Positions 1 through 5,184 of a stretch of DNA of 5,217 nucleotides are shown piece after piece. The notes beneath the pieces were generated by a model, which was given only the letters and a program-made list of their open reading frames with translations, was not told the DNA's origin and made no database searches. The stretch covers positions 1-5,217 of the forward strand of contig DAOUBA010000177.1 in the NCBI GenBank assembly GCA_034432855.1, written 5' to 3'. The position numbers and the translations under genes are program-made. This DNA is from DAOUBA01 sp034432855 (GTDB lineage Bacteria; Chloroflexota; Anaerolineae; B4-G1). Within the stretch, counting starts at the first letter, position 1, and each line of letters opens with the position of its first letter.

Positions 1-42
1 GCCCGCCCAACCCCCCGAAAAATCACTTTCCTTGGGTATCGG

Positions 43-64
43 GATGTGTCACATCGAAGATGTG
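43..64. repeat. Small interlocking palindrome, possible operator
   Basis: GATGTG (43-48), one base, CACATC (50-55), GAA, GATGTG (59-64). The middle CACATC can pair with either neighbour, so two overlapping inverted repeats share one half-site. It lies 22 bases upstream of a TTGACA hexamer and no T-run follows, so an upstream operator is more likely than a terminator. No regulator can be named from the sequence. A chance palindrome remains possible. Confidence 0.3.
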
Positions 65-86
65 GGCAATCACCAGCCCTTTCCAC

Positions 87-114
87 TTGACAAATCCACC
101 TGAACACCGAGAAT
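87..114 (+). promoter_or_regulatory. Possible housekeeping (sigma-70 type) promoter for the sigma-factor operon
   Basis: A perfect -35 hexamer TTGACA (87-92) is followed after 16 bases by GAGAAT (109-114), which matches 4 of 6 positions of TATAAT. Transcription would start near 121, giving a leader of about 60 bases before the sigma-factor gene. The weak -10 keeps this tentative. It would supply basal expression of the operon next to the ECF-type promoter just downstream. Confidence 0.38.
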
Positions 115-119
115 ACGAG

Positions 120-149
120 TGCAACCCCACGATACTGTTGTGCGTATAA
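120..149 (+). promoter_or_regulatory. Probable ECF-sigma autoregulatory promoter
   Basis: TGCAACC (120-126), a 16-base spacer, then CGTATAA (143-149). This matches the general ECF pattern of an 'AAC' -35 element and a 'CGT' -10 element about 16-17 bases apart, as in the Bacillus SigW-type consensus. Transcription would begin near 156, about 28 bases before the GTG at 184 and after its natural ribosome site has room to be transcribed. Autoregulation of an ECF operon by its own sigma factor is common, and the position directly upstream of the sigma gene supports it here. The sequence alone cannot show which sigma factor uses it. Confidence 0.5.
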
Positions 150-183
150 GAGTTGCCAGGCATTGGTTCAGTGGAGCGCTCGC

Positions 184-756
184 GTGACCGATGAAAGCGA
201 ATGGATCTGGCTGGCGCAACAGGGTGACCAGACCGCCTTCGGGCACCTGGTTGCAGCCTACCAGACACCCGTCTATAACCTGACCTACCGGATATTGGGC
301 AATGCTACGGAGGCAGAAGACGCCGCGCAAGAGACATTCCTGCGTGCCTATACGCACCTGCGTAGTTACGATCCGCAACGTCCTTTTCGCTGCTGGATTC
401 TCGCAATTGCCTCCCACTATTGCATTGACCGGCTGCGCCGTCAGCGGCTCAACTGGCTTTCGCTCGATGACGAGATCGCCGAGGCCTACGAGCCGTCAAG
501 CGATTGCCCCACCCCGGAAGTCGCGCTTGCACAACGTGAGCAACAGGCGCAGATCCAGCACCTGCTTGCGGCGCTTTCGCCCACCGACCGGGCAGCGATC
601 ACCCTTTGTTACTGGTACGATTGCTCCTACGAGGAGATTGCCGAGATGTTGAACCTGACGGTAAGCGCGGTCAAATCACGCCTCCACCGCGCCCGACAAG
701 CCCTGGCCAAGATGCTGGCAGAAGGAGAAACAAGCCATGCGCTGCACACAGGCTAG
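184..756 (+). CDS. ECF-family RNA polymerase sigma factor (sigma-70 family)
   Basis: A 190-residue extracytoplasmic-function sigma factor that would direct RNA polymerase to a small stress regulon. Region 2 spans about residues 17-88, with the conserved DAAQETF at 46-52 and the RPFRCWILAIA segment at 66-76. A linker of about 40 residues follows. Region 4 spans about 125-175, with SYEEIAEML and VSAVKSRLHRAR forming the helix-turn-helix (148-171) that reads the -35 element. There is no region 1 or 3, as expected for the class. I chose GTG at 184 because GGAG (173-176) sits 7 bases upstream and the protein then begins at the usual point. The in-frame TTG at 163 adds 7 non-conserved residues and would lie almost on the predicted transcription start. 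The 3' end overlaps the anti-sigma gene by 20 bases, which implies translational coupling. The exact ECF subgroup is not identifiable by eye. Confidence 0.95.
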   Translation: MTDESEWIWLAQQGDQTAFGHLVAAYQTPVYNLTYRILGNATEAEDAAQETFLRAYTHLRSYDPQRPFRCWILAIASHYCIDRLRRQRLNWLSLDDEIAEAYEPSSDCPTPEVALAQREQQAQIQHLLAALSPTDRAAITLCYWYDCSYEEIAEMLNLTVSAVKSRLHRARQALAKMLAEGETSHALHTG

Positions 757-1282
757 TGAAATGATGTCACTACGGCTGGATGGGCGCCTGAGCAACGGCG
801 AAATTGCGTCGTTGGACGAGCACCTGGTGGGGTGCGACACCTGCCAAGCCGAATGGCGCAGCCTGCATCGGCTCCATTGCACGCTCGATGCTGCCCCAAT
901 GATCCAGGCGCCTGTCCGCATACGTGTCAACGTGATGGCCCGCCTGAGCCGTCAGGACCGGGCACGCCGTGCCATCGTCGGCGGCACGACGCTGGTGCTG
1001 GGTACTGCCACGTTAGCATTGCTCGTGCTGCTGCCAGCTCTCCTGGGACTGCTGAACACAACGAGCATCGTGCCGGCCATGTTCAGCGGTGGCCCGGAGA
1101 CCGCCGCCCACATACTGGGTGTCTGGGAGACGCTGGGACGTACGCTGATGGTGCTGTGTAGGAACGCCATCGTTCCGCTGGCTCTCCTGGGCTTGTGCGG
1201 TTTGATGATGGTGTTGGTGCTGAATGGCCTATGGATCGCCCTCGTGCGGCGGATACAAGCGCGTTGGACACGATCGAGATGA
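737..1282 (+). CDS. Membrane-anchored zinc-finger anti-sigma factor
   Basis: A 181-residue protein that should bind and silence the sigma factor encoded just upstream. The N-terminal part (about 1-50) is a zinc-binding anti-sigma (ZAS, zf-HC2) domain with H29-x3-C33-x2-C36, and Cys3 is a candidate fourth ligand. A basic stretch (about 61-78) leads into a hydrophobic segment at about 79-106. A 37-residue loop, probably outside the cytoplasm, is followed by a second membrane segment at about 144-170 and a basic tail (RRIQARWTRSR) that fits a cytoplasmic end. Two membrane spans are a variation on the common single-span design. AAGGAG (722-727), 9 bases upstream, fixes the ATG. The start lies inside the sigma gene, the usual arrangement for keeping partners stoichiometric. 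Release could be by zinc/redox change or by proteolysis, but no protease gene is in the window. Confidence 0.9.
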   Translation: MRCTQASEMMSLRLDGRLSNGEIASLDEHLVGCDTCQAEWRSLHRLHCTLDAAPMIQAPVRIRVNVMARLSRQDRARRAIVGGTTLVLGTATLALLVLLPALLGLLNTTSIVPAMFSGGPETAAHILGVWETLGRTLMVLCRNAIVPLALLGLCGLMMVLVLNGLWIALVRRIQARWTRSR

Positions 1283-1295
1283 AGGGAGGACACGA

Positions 1296-2195
1296 ATGAG
1301 GGTCATATTGACGCCGCTGCTGGCGTTCGTGCTATTGTGCGTTACTGCTTGCTGTTGCACGTTCACATTGCCGCGTGCGCCGAATATCCACATCAACGTC
1401 CCCAGCCTTCAGGTTGGCGAAATGCAGGAAAAACAGGAATCCATACCCCTCGGAGATGAGGAGTCGGCCAGGGTCGAAATCCGCTTCGGGGCCGGGGAAC
1501 TGTGGCTTGTCGCCGGCGAGCAGGATGAACTGTTCTCCGGGAACTTTCGCTACAACGTCGAGGAATGGGAGCCGGAGGTCTCTTATAGGAACGGCCGGCT
1601 GCTCGTCGAACAAGGGGGCCTTGACCGAAACTGGGGCTTCCCGAGTGGCAACGCCCACAACAAGTGGGAACTCGAACTCTCACCCGAAATCCCACTCGAC
1701 GTAACCATCAAGGCCGGCGCCGGTGAGGGAGAACTGGATTTCACCGGATTACAACTGGAGGAATTGGAGTTGGAAATGGGTACAGGTGACTTTGGGGTAC
1801 ATTTCGACGAACCCAATCCCATAGATATGCGCGATCTGACGCTGAACGCCGGCGCCTCCGAGTTGGAAGTCAGCGGCCTCGGCAATGCCGGGCCCAAGCG
1901 GATGACGGTGCAGGGAGGCGTGGGTAATATCACCCTGGACTTGACGGGCAACTGGCCGTACTCGGCCAACGTATACGTCACTGCCGGCGTCGGCGCGCTC
2001 ACCCTGTACCTCCCCGACAACGTGGGCGTAAAGGTGCGCACAGAAGGAGGGCTGTCGAGTGTGGACGCGCCCGACTTGCACCGCTCCGGCAATGATTACG
2101 TCAACGATGCCTTCGGCGAGGCGGAGACGGAACTGTATATCCGTGTGACCACGGGCGTCGGCAGCGTGCGTCTGATCGAGGTGTCCAATGAGTAG
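1296..2195 (+). CDS. Beta-repeat surface lipoprotein, toast-rack/LiaF-like adhesin-type
   Basis: A 299-residue predicted lipoprotein of unknown function. Residues 2-18 form a hydrophobic signal peptide ending in a lipobox (V-T-A-Cys19), so the mature protein should be lipid-anchored on the outer face of the membrane. The rest is built from about seven short repeats of alternating hydrophobic residues around a Gly-x-Gly or similar turn: FGAGELWL (from residue 64), then AGAGEGELDF, MGTGDFGVHF, AGASELEV, GGVGNITLDL, AGVGALTLYL and TGVGSVRLI. This is the pattern of the toast-rack (DUF2154-type) and DUF4097-like beta solenoids found next to sigma/anti-sigma or LiaF-like stress genes. The ATG at 1296 is preceded by GGAGG (1285-1289), 6 bases away. 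An in-frame ATG at 1224 lies inside the anti-sigma gene, has no signal peptide and is unlikely. It lies 13 bases after the anti-sigma stop, so it is in the same operon. The family name is by pattern recognition only. Confidence 0.85.
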   Translation: MRVILTPLLAFVLLCVTACCCTFTLPRAPNIHINVPSLQVGEMQEKQESIPLGDEESARVEIRFGAGELWLVAGEQDELFSGNFRYNVEEWEPEVSYRNGRLLVEQGGLDRNWGFPSGNAHNKWELELSPEIPLDVTIKAGAGEGELDFTGLQLEELELEMGTGDFGVHFDEPNPIDMRDLTLNAGASELEVSGLGNAGPKRMTVQGGVGNITLDLTGNWPYSANVYVTAGVGALTLYLPDNVGVKVRTEGGLSSVDAPDLHRSGNDYVNDAFGEAETELYIRVTTGVGSVRLIEVSNE

Positions 2196-2215
2196 CCCAA
2201 AAAGGAGGCTTCCCT

Positions 2216-3229
2216 ATGTGTAAACGATGGTTGTATCGGCTGTTCATTTCGCTGGCCGGGGCGCTATTGCTGCTCCCGACCGTACCCGTGCTGGCGCAGG
2301 GCGGCCAGCCCGGCGATGACGGCGTGGTCATCTGGAACGAGGATTACACCCTGGACGAAGGTCAGCAGTTGGAGGGCGATCTGGTCGTCTTCAACGGCGA
2401 CGCGACCCTAAAGGCCAACAGCCTTGTCGAGGGTTCTGTCGTCGTCTGGAACGGCAACGCCGAGGTGGCGGGCACTATCGAGAAAGACCTCGTCGTATCG
2501 AACGGGCGTATCCATCTGGACTCCAGTGCCTGGGTACAGGGAGATGTCGTGTGCACCTGGGACTGCGACCTGGAACGGGAAGACGGCGCCCGTTTGGATG
2601 GGAAAAGCATCGAAGGTCTGCCGATGGGCGGTGTCCGCCGGCTCGTATTTATCTGGCCTCCTGAGCCACCATCGGTTCTCTCCTTCTGGACATCGGGCCC
2701 AGGATGGATGCTGAACAAGGCATTCGAGGTGTTTCGAGTCCTGATCGCCATACTGGTCATCGCGGCAATCGCCGGATTGGTGGCACTGATCATGCCACAA
2801 CAAATGGCGCGGGTCGGGCAGACCGTGTTCGAGGCCCCCTGGGTGACTCTCGGCGTGGGGTTACTGACGATGCTCGCCGCTATCGCTCTCATGGTGTTGC
2901 TGGTTTTGACCATCTGCCTGCCACCGCTGGTGGCATTTGCCCTGGCCGCGGCCGGAGTGTTCGGCTGGATCTGCGTGGGCGCGCTCATCGGAGAACGGCT
3001 GCTGATGGCACTCAAGGTGCGCGAGGTCACGCCGCTGTGGGCCGCCGTGCTGGGCACGTTGTTCATCACGTTGATCAGCGCGGGGCTGAGCGTGGCCCTC
3101 TGTCTGGCCCCATTGGGCTGGCTGTTGACTTTTGCCACAGGCTGCCTGGGGCTAGGCGCAGTCGTACTGACCCGCTTCGGCACGCGGCCCTATATGCGCA
3201 GCCCTGTACCGCCGCCTCCAACCCCCTGA
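2216..3229 (+). CDS. Exported bactofilin-like (polymer-forming) protein with C-terminal multi-span membrane domain
   Basis: A 337-residue envelope protein. Residues 1-27 look like a cleavable signal peptide (basic MCKRW start, hydrophobic core, V-L-A before Gln28). Residues about 36-130 carry five repeats of about 19-21 residues with the pattern G-D/S-L/V-V-V-x-N-G-x-A-x-L (for example GDLVVFNGDATL from residue 54, SVVVWNGNAEV from 74, DLVVSNGRIHL from 91), typical of the bactofilin right-handed beta-helix. A W/P-rich linker (about 140-165) follows, then about five hydrophobic segments (roughly 172-193, 209-230, 232-258, 274-297, 298-318) and a proline-rich tail. Bactofilins normally assemble in the cytoplasm. 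Here the signal peptide places the repeat domain outside. AAAGGAGG (2201-2208), 7 bases before the ATG, is a near-perfect ribosome site. It is the last gene of the operon, 20 bases after the lipoprotein stop and 36 bases before the terminator. Its role is inferred to be envelope maintenance; no catalytic residues are visible. Confidence 0.85.
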   Translation: MCKRWLYRLFISLAGALLLLPTVPVLAQGGQPGDDGVVIWNEDYTLDEGQQLEGDLVVFNGDATLKANSLVEGSVVVWNGNAEVAGTIEKDLVVSNGRIHLDSSAWVQGDVVCTWDCDLEREDGARLDGKSIEGLPMGGVRRLVFIWPPEPPSVLSFWTSGPGWMLNKAFEVFRVLIAILVIAAIAGLVALIMPQQMARVGQTVFEAPWVTLGVGLLTMLAAIALMVLLVLTICLPPLVAFALAAAGVFGWICVGALIGERLLMALKVREVTPLWAAVLGTLFITLISAGLSVALCLAPLGWLLTFATGCLGLGAVVLTRFGTRPYMRSPVPPPPTP

Positions 3230-3265
3230 CCTTCCCCCTGTCAGGAAAACAACGTGCAGGGACAA

Positions 3266-3304
3266 CCCTCCCGCAAGCCACAGCCTCCGGGAGGGTCGTT
3301 TTTT
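3266..3304 (+). terminator. Intrinsic terminator of the sigma-factor operon
   Basis: Perfect 8-bp stem CCCTCCCG (3266-3273) / CGGGAGGG (3288-3295) with a 14-base loop, then TCG and six T residues (3299-3304). It begins 36 bases after the stop of the bactofilin-like gene and ends 11 bases before the next -35 element, so it separates the envelope operon from abfD. It forms the first half of a cassette repeated downstream of abfD. Confidence 0.85.
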
Positions 3305-3315
3305 CCCGGAATCTG

Positions 3316-3344
3316 TTGACCGTCGCCGTGCTTTGTGATACACT
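3316..3344 (+). promoter_or_regulatory. Promoter of abfD (sigma-70 type, extended -10)
   Basis: -35 TTGACC (3316-3321), a 17-base spacer, -10 TACACT (3339-3344), preceded by TG one base away (3336-3337), which makes an extended -10. Transcription should start near 3351, giving a leader of about 45 bases before the abfD start at 3397. The same elements with the same spacing recur in copy 2 of the cassette, which strengthens the call. Confidence 0.8.
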
Positions 3345-3396
3345 TGGCAACAGGCAGGCCAGGCTTCTGGGAATTCTTCCTTGTGGGAGGGCCACG

Positions 3397-4848
3397 ATGG
3401 CATTGATGACAAGAGACGAGTACATTGATAGCCTGAGGCGCTTGAAGAGGCGCGTGTTCATCATGGGCCAGCAGGTCGAAAACCCGGTTGACCACCTGCT
3501 GGTGCGCCCCTCGCTCAACGCCTGCGCCATGACCTACGAACTGGCCCAGCAGCCCGAGCACGCCGGCCTGCTGCGGGCCACCTCCAACCTGACCGGCCAG
3601 ACGGTCAACCGCTTCACCCACCTGCACCAGAGCGCGGCAGACCTGGTGGCCAAGGTCAAAATGCAGCGGTTGCTGGGGCAGGTGACCGGCTGCTGTTTCC
3701 AGCGCTGCGTAGGCATGGATGCACTAAACGCGCTCGACTCGGTAACCTTCGAGATGGACCAGGCGCTGGGGACGGAGTATCATGCCCGCTTTCGCCGCTA
3801 CCTGCAGCACGTGCAGGAGCGCGACCTGGTGGTGGATGGCGCGATGACCGACCCGAAGGGCGACCGGCGGCTGAAGCCCTCGCAGCAGGCCGACCCCGAC
3901 CTGTTCGTGCGCATCGTCGAGCGCAGGCCCGACGGCATCGTGATGCGCGGCGCGAAACTACACCAGACCGGCGCGCTGAACGCGCACGAGATCGTCGTCA
4001 TGCCCACGCAGACGCTCACGGAGGAGGACCGCGATTACGCCGTCGCCTGTGCAATCCCGACAGATGCTCCTGGAATCCTGATGATCTATGGCCGGCAGCC
4101 CTCCGACACGCGCAAGTTGGAATCCGGCCAACTCGACGTGGGCAACCGCGAGTTCGGCGGGCACGAGGCAGTGATCGTCCTGGACGACGTGTTCGTCCCC
4201 TGGGAGCGGGTCTTTATGGCCGGCGAGTATAGTTTCAGCGGGCTGCTCGTCGAGCGCTTTGCCGGCTATCACCGCCAGAGTTACGGCGGCTGCAAGGCCG
4301 GCGTGGGCGACGTGCTGATCGGGGCGGCGCAGGCGCTGGCGCAGTATCAGGGCACAGACAGGGCCTCGCACGTCAGGGACAAGATCGTCGAGATGGTGCA
4401 CCTCAACGAGACGTTGTACGCCTGCGGCATCGCCTGCTCGGCGGAGGGCAAACCGACGGCCTCGGGCACCTACCTGATTGACCTCTTGCTGGCGAACGTC
4501 TGCAAACTGAACGTGACGCGCTTCCCCTACGAGATCGCGCGGCTGGCGCAGGACATTGCCGGCGGCCTGCTCGTCACGCTGCCGTCGGAGCGGGACCTGG
4601 CCCATCCCGAGGTGGGGCCTTATCTGGAGAAGTACCTGCGCAGCGTGGAGCAGGTTACGACGGAGGAACGCTGCCGGATGCTGCGATTGGTGGAGAACCT
4701 CACCCTGGGGCCGGGGGCGGCGGCCTACCTCACCGAGTCCATGCACGGGGCCGGCTCCCCACAGGCGCAGCGCATCATGCTGGCGCGCCTGGCCGACGTG
4801 CAGGAGAAGGTACGGTTGGCGCGGAGATTGGCGGGAATCCAAGAGTGA
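3397..4848 (+). CDS. abfD: 4-hydroxybutyryl-CoA dehydratase / vinylacetyl-CoA delta-isomerase
   Basis: A 483-residue cytoplasmic, oxygen-sensitive FAD and [4Fe-4S] enzyme of the HpaB/AbfD family. It converts 4-hydroxybutyryl-CoA to crotonyl-CoA and isomerises vinylacetyl-CoA. Compared from memory with Clostridium aminobutyricum AbfD, the cluster ligands are all present: C100 and C104 in CCFQRC, H292 and C299 in YHRQSYGGCK. So are the residues tied to catalysis or flavin: Q102, T191 (HQTG), E257 (GGHEA), Y296, K300 and E447 in TESMHGAGSPQAQR. Long stretches such as VDGAMTDPKGDR and LNETLYACGIACSAEG are nearly unchanged. It is a few residues shorter than the roughly 490 usual, mainly near residues 425-435. 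GGGAGG (3385-3390), 6 bases before the ATG, fixes the start; the open frame extends upstream to 2704 only by chance. No other 4-hydroxybutyrate gene is adjacent. It lies alone between two terminator-promoter cassettes. The role is probably fermentation of 4-aminobutyrate or succinate-derived 4-hydroxybutyrate, though a carbon-fixation route is not excluded. Confidence 0.97.
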   Translation: MALMTRDEYIDSLRRLKRRVFIMGQQVENPVDHLLVRPSLNACAMTYELAQQPEHAGLLRATSNLTGQTVNRFTHLHQSAADLVAKVKMQRLLGQVTGCCFQRCVGMDALNALDSVTFEMDQALGTEYHARFRRYLQHVQERDLVVDGAMTDPKGDRRLKPSQQADPDLFVRIVERRPDGIVMRGAKLHQTGALNAHEIVVMPTQTLTEEDRDYAVACAIPTDAPGILMIYGRQPSDTRKLESGQLDVGNREFGGHEAVIVLDDVFVPWERVFMAGEYSFSGLLVERFAGYHRQSYGGCKAGVGDVLIGAAQALAQYQGTDRASHVRDKIVEMVHLNETLYACGIACSAEGKPTASGTYLIDLLLANVCKLNVTRFPYEIARLAQDIAGGLLVTLPSERDLAHPEVGPYLEKYLRSVEQVTTEERCRMLRLVENLTLGPGAAAYLTESMHGAGSPQAQRIMLARLADVQEKVRLARRLAGIQE

Positions 4849-4888
4849 CGGCCAGACAAGGGCCTGAGAGTTCGACAATGCCGCATTT

Positions 4889-4973
4889 GTCATTGCGAGG
4901 GCGCGAAGTGCCCGAAGCAATCTCCGAGTGGCAAAATGAGATTGCTTCGCCGCCTGCGGCGGCTCGCAATGAC
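4889..4973. repeat. 85-base palindromic dispersed-type repeat (MITE/REP-like)
   Basis: Outer inverted repeat GTCATTGCGAG (4889-4899) / CTCGCAATGAC (4963-4973) and inner inverted repeat CGAAGCAATCTC (4913-4924) / GAGATTGCTTCG (4938-4949), both perfect. Each arm carries its own small hairpin: GGGC/GCCC (4899-4902, 4910-4913) and GCCGCC/GGCGGC (4949-4954, 4958-4963). The whole could fold as a cloverleaf-like cruciform. I recognise GTCATTGCGAG...GAAGCAATCTC from multicopy intergenic repeats in many unrelated bacteria. It lies 40 bases after the abfD stop and would be transcribed in its 3' untranslated region. No clear target-site duplication flanks it, and no coding capacity is visible. Between it and abfD (4874-4891) is a further near-palindrome, GACAATGC / GCATTTGTC. 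Confidence 0.85.
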
Positions 4974-5001
4974 GGGTAATTATGAGAGAATATCGCTGTA
5001 C

Positions 5002-5047
5002 AAAGACGGCCCTCCTGGAAGTCATCGCCTGCGGGAGGGTCGTTTTT
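5002..5047. terminator. Intrinsic terminator after abfD, possibly bidirectional
   Basis: Core stem CCCTCCTG (5010-5017) / CGGGAGGG (5032-5039), 8 bp including one G.U pair, with a 14-base loop. The stem continues outwards with AAAGACGG (5002-5009) against TCGTTTTT (5040-5047), mostly Watson-Crick with two G.U pairs. The five-T tract on one side and the A tract on the other fit termination on the + strand and possibly on the other. It lies 153 bases beyond the abfD stop, after the palindromic repeat. Confidence 0.8.
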
Positions 5048-5089
5048 GGCCGGAATCTATTGACCGCCGCTGGGCTTTGTGATACACTT
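5010..5089 (+). repeat. Terminator-promoter cassette, copy 2
   Basis: Second copy of the 80-base unit at 3266-3345, same orientation, no gaps, 12 mismatches. Six of the mismatches fall in the terminator hairpin region, yet the stem stays paired because C to T at 5016 gives a G.U pair. None falls in the final 16 bases through the -10 element. Flanks differ completely: an upstream palindromic repeat here, the end of a membrane-protein gene at copy 1. Confidence 0.85.
5060..5088 (+). promoter_or_regulatory. Promoter for the gene entering at the right edge
   Basis: -35 TTGACC (5060-5065), a 17-base spacer, -10 TACACT (5083-5088) with TG at 5080-5081 giving an extended -10. It has the same hexamers and spacing as the abfD promoter, so the two units should share basal control. 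The predicted start near 5095 gives a leader of about 90 bases before the ATG at 5185. Confidence 0.78.
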
Positions 5090-5101
5090 ATCACTAGCGA
5101 A

Positions 5102-5160
5102 GCTTCGCCTCAAACCGACGAGTAGCGAAGCATGAGTTGCCCTCAGACCAGAAATGTGGT
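5102..5160 (+). promoter_or_regulatory. Structured 5' leader, chain of stem-loops
   Basis: GCTTCGC (5102-5108) can pair with GCGAAGC (5125-5131); TAGCGAAGC itself occurs twice (5095-5103 and 5123-5131). One base later TGAG/CTCA (5133-5136, 5142-5145) can pair, and one base after that ACCA/TGGT (5147-5150, 5157-5160). The first stem (7 bp) is convincing. The two 4-bp stems are weak and could be chance. No known riboswitch class is recognised. Confidence 0.4.
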
Positions 5161-5161
5161 A

Positions 5162-5183
5162 GGCTCACCGGTGGAGGTGAGCC
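5162..5183 (+). promoter_or_regulatory. Hairpin enclosing the Shine-Dalgarno sequence of the last gene
   Basis: Perfect 8-bp stem GGCTCACC (5162-5169) / GGTGAGCC (5176-5183) with the 6-base loop GGTGGA. The ribosome site GGAGGTGA (5173-5180), an excellent anti-16S match, begins in the loop and runs into the 3' arm. The ATG follows one base after the stem. Folding would hide most of the ribosome site, so translation of the downstream gene may depend on melting or remodelling of this hairpin. The spacing from GGAGG to ATG is 7 bases. Confidence 0.65.
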
Positions 5184-5184
5184 G

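Larger units (their letters stand above)
3266..3345 (+). repeat. Terminator-promoter cassette, copy 1
   Basis: An 80-base unit that aligns without gaps to 5010-5089, with 68 of 80 positions identical by hand count. Conservation covers the terminator stem, the T-run, the bases between T-run and -35 (CCGGAATCT), the -35, much of the spacer and an unbroken stretch GCTTTGTGATACACTT through the -10. Identity falls away on both sides. It is intergenic in both places and codes for nothing visible. Confidence 0.85.

Noticed and set aside
2..17. C-rich run, G-rich on the minus strand, as a possible G-quadruplex.
   Set aside because: The G-runs are 6, 3 and 3 long; four separated runs of three are not present, so the motif is incomplete.
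23..100. Minus-strand reading ending in HIFDVTHPD, which recalls a GTPase-like 'DVTHPD' motif, as a possible gene remnant.
   Set aside because: Only about a dozen residues look familiar, the frame overlaps the sigma-factor promoters and then the sigma gene itself, and no neighbouring conserved motif is present.
1224..1295. Earlier in-frame ATG for the lipoprotein gene.
   Set aside because: The added 24 residues are not a signal peptide and lie within the anti-sigma gene. The ATG at 1296 gives R-plus-hydrophobic signal, lipobox and a strong ribosome site.
2362..3183. 273-codon open frame on the minus strand across the bactofilin-like gene.
   Set aside because: The product is Ser/Thr/Pro/Arg-rich with no recognisable domain, and the opposite strand has a signal peptide, repeats, membrane spans and a strong ribosome site.
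2704..3396. Open frame extending abfD upstream by 231 codons, over most of the second half of the bactofilin-like gene.
   Set aside because: The translated extension is Arg/Gly/Pro-rich without family likeness, and it reads through the terminator and promoter. AbfD homologues begin at the residue encoded at 3397, which has its own ribosome site.
4880..4980. Target-site duplication around the palindromic repeat.
   Set aside because: The bases flanking 4889 and 4973 do not match each other in any convincing direct repeat.
3958..5094. 378-codon open frame on the minus strand across abfD and the intergenic region.
   Set aside because: It is antisense to a confidently identified gene, its product is Arg/Gln/Leu-rich low-complexity without motifs, and it crosses the palindromic repeat and the terminator-promoter cassette. 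Long antisense frames are expected in GC-rich genes.
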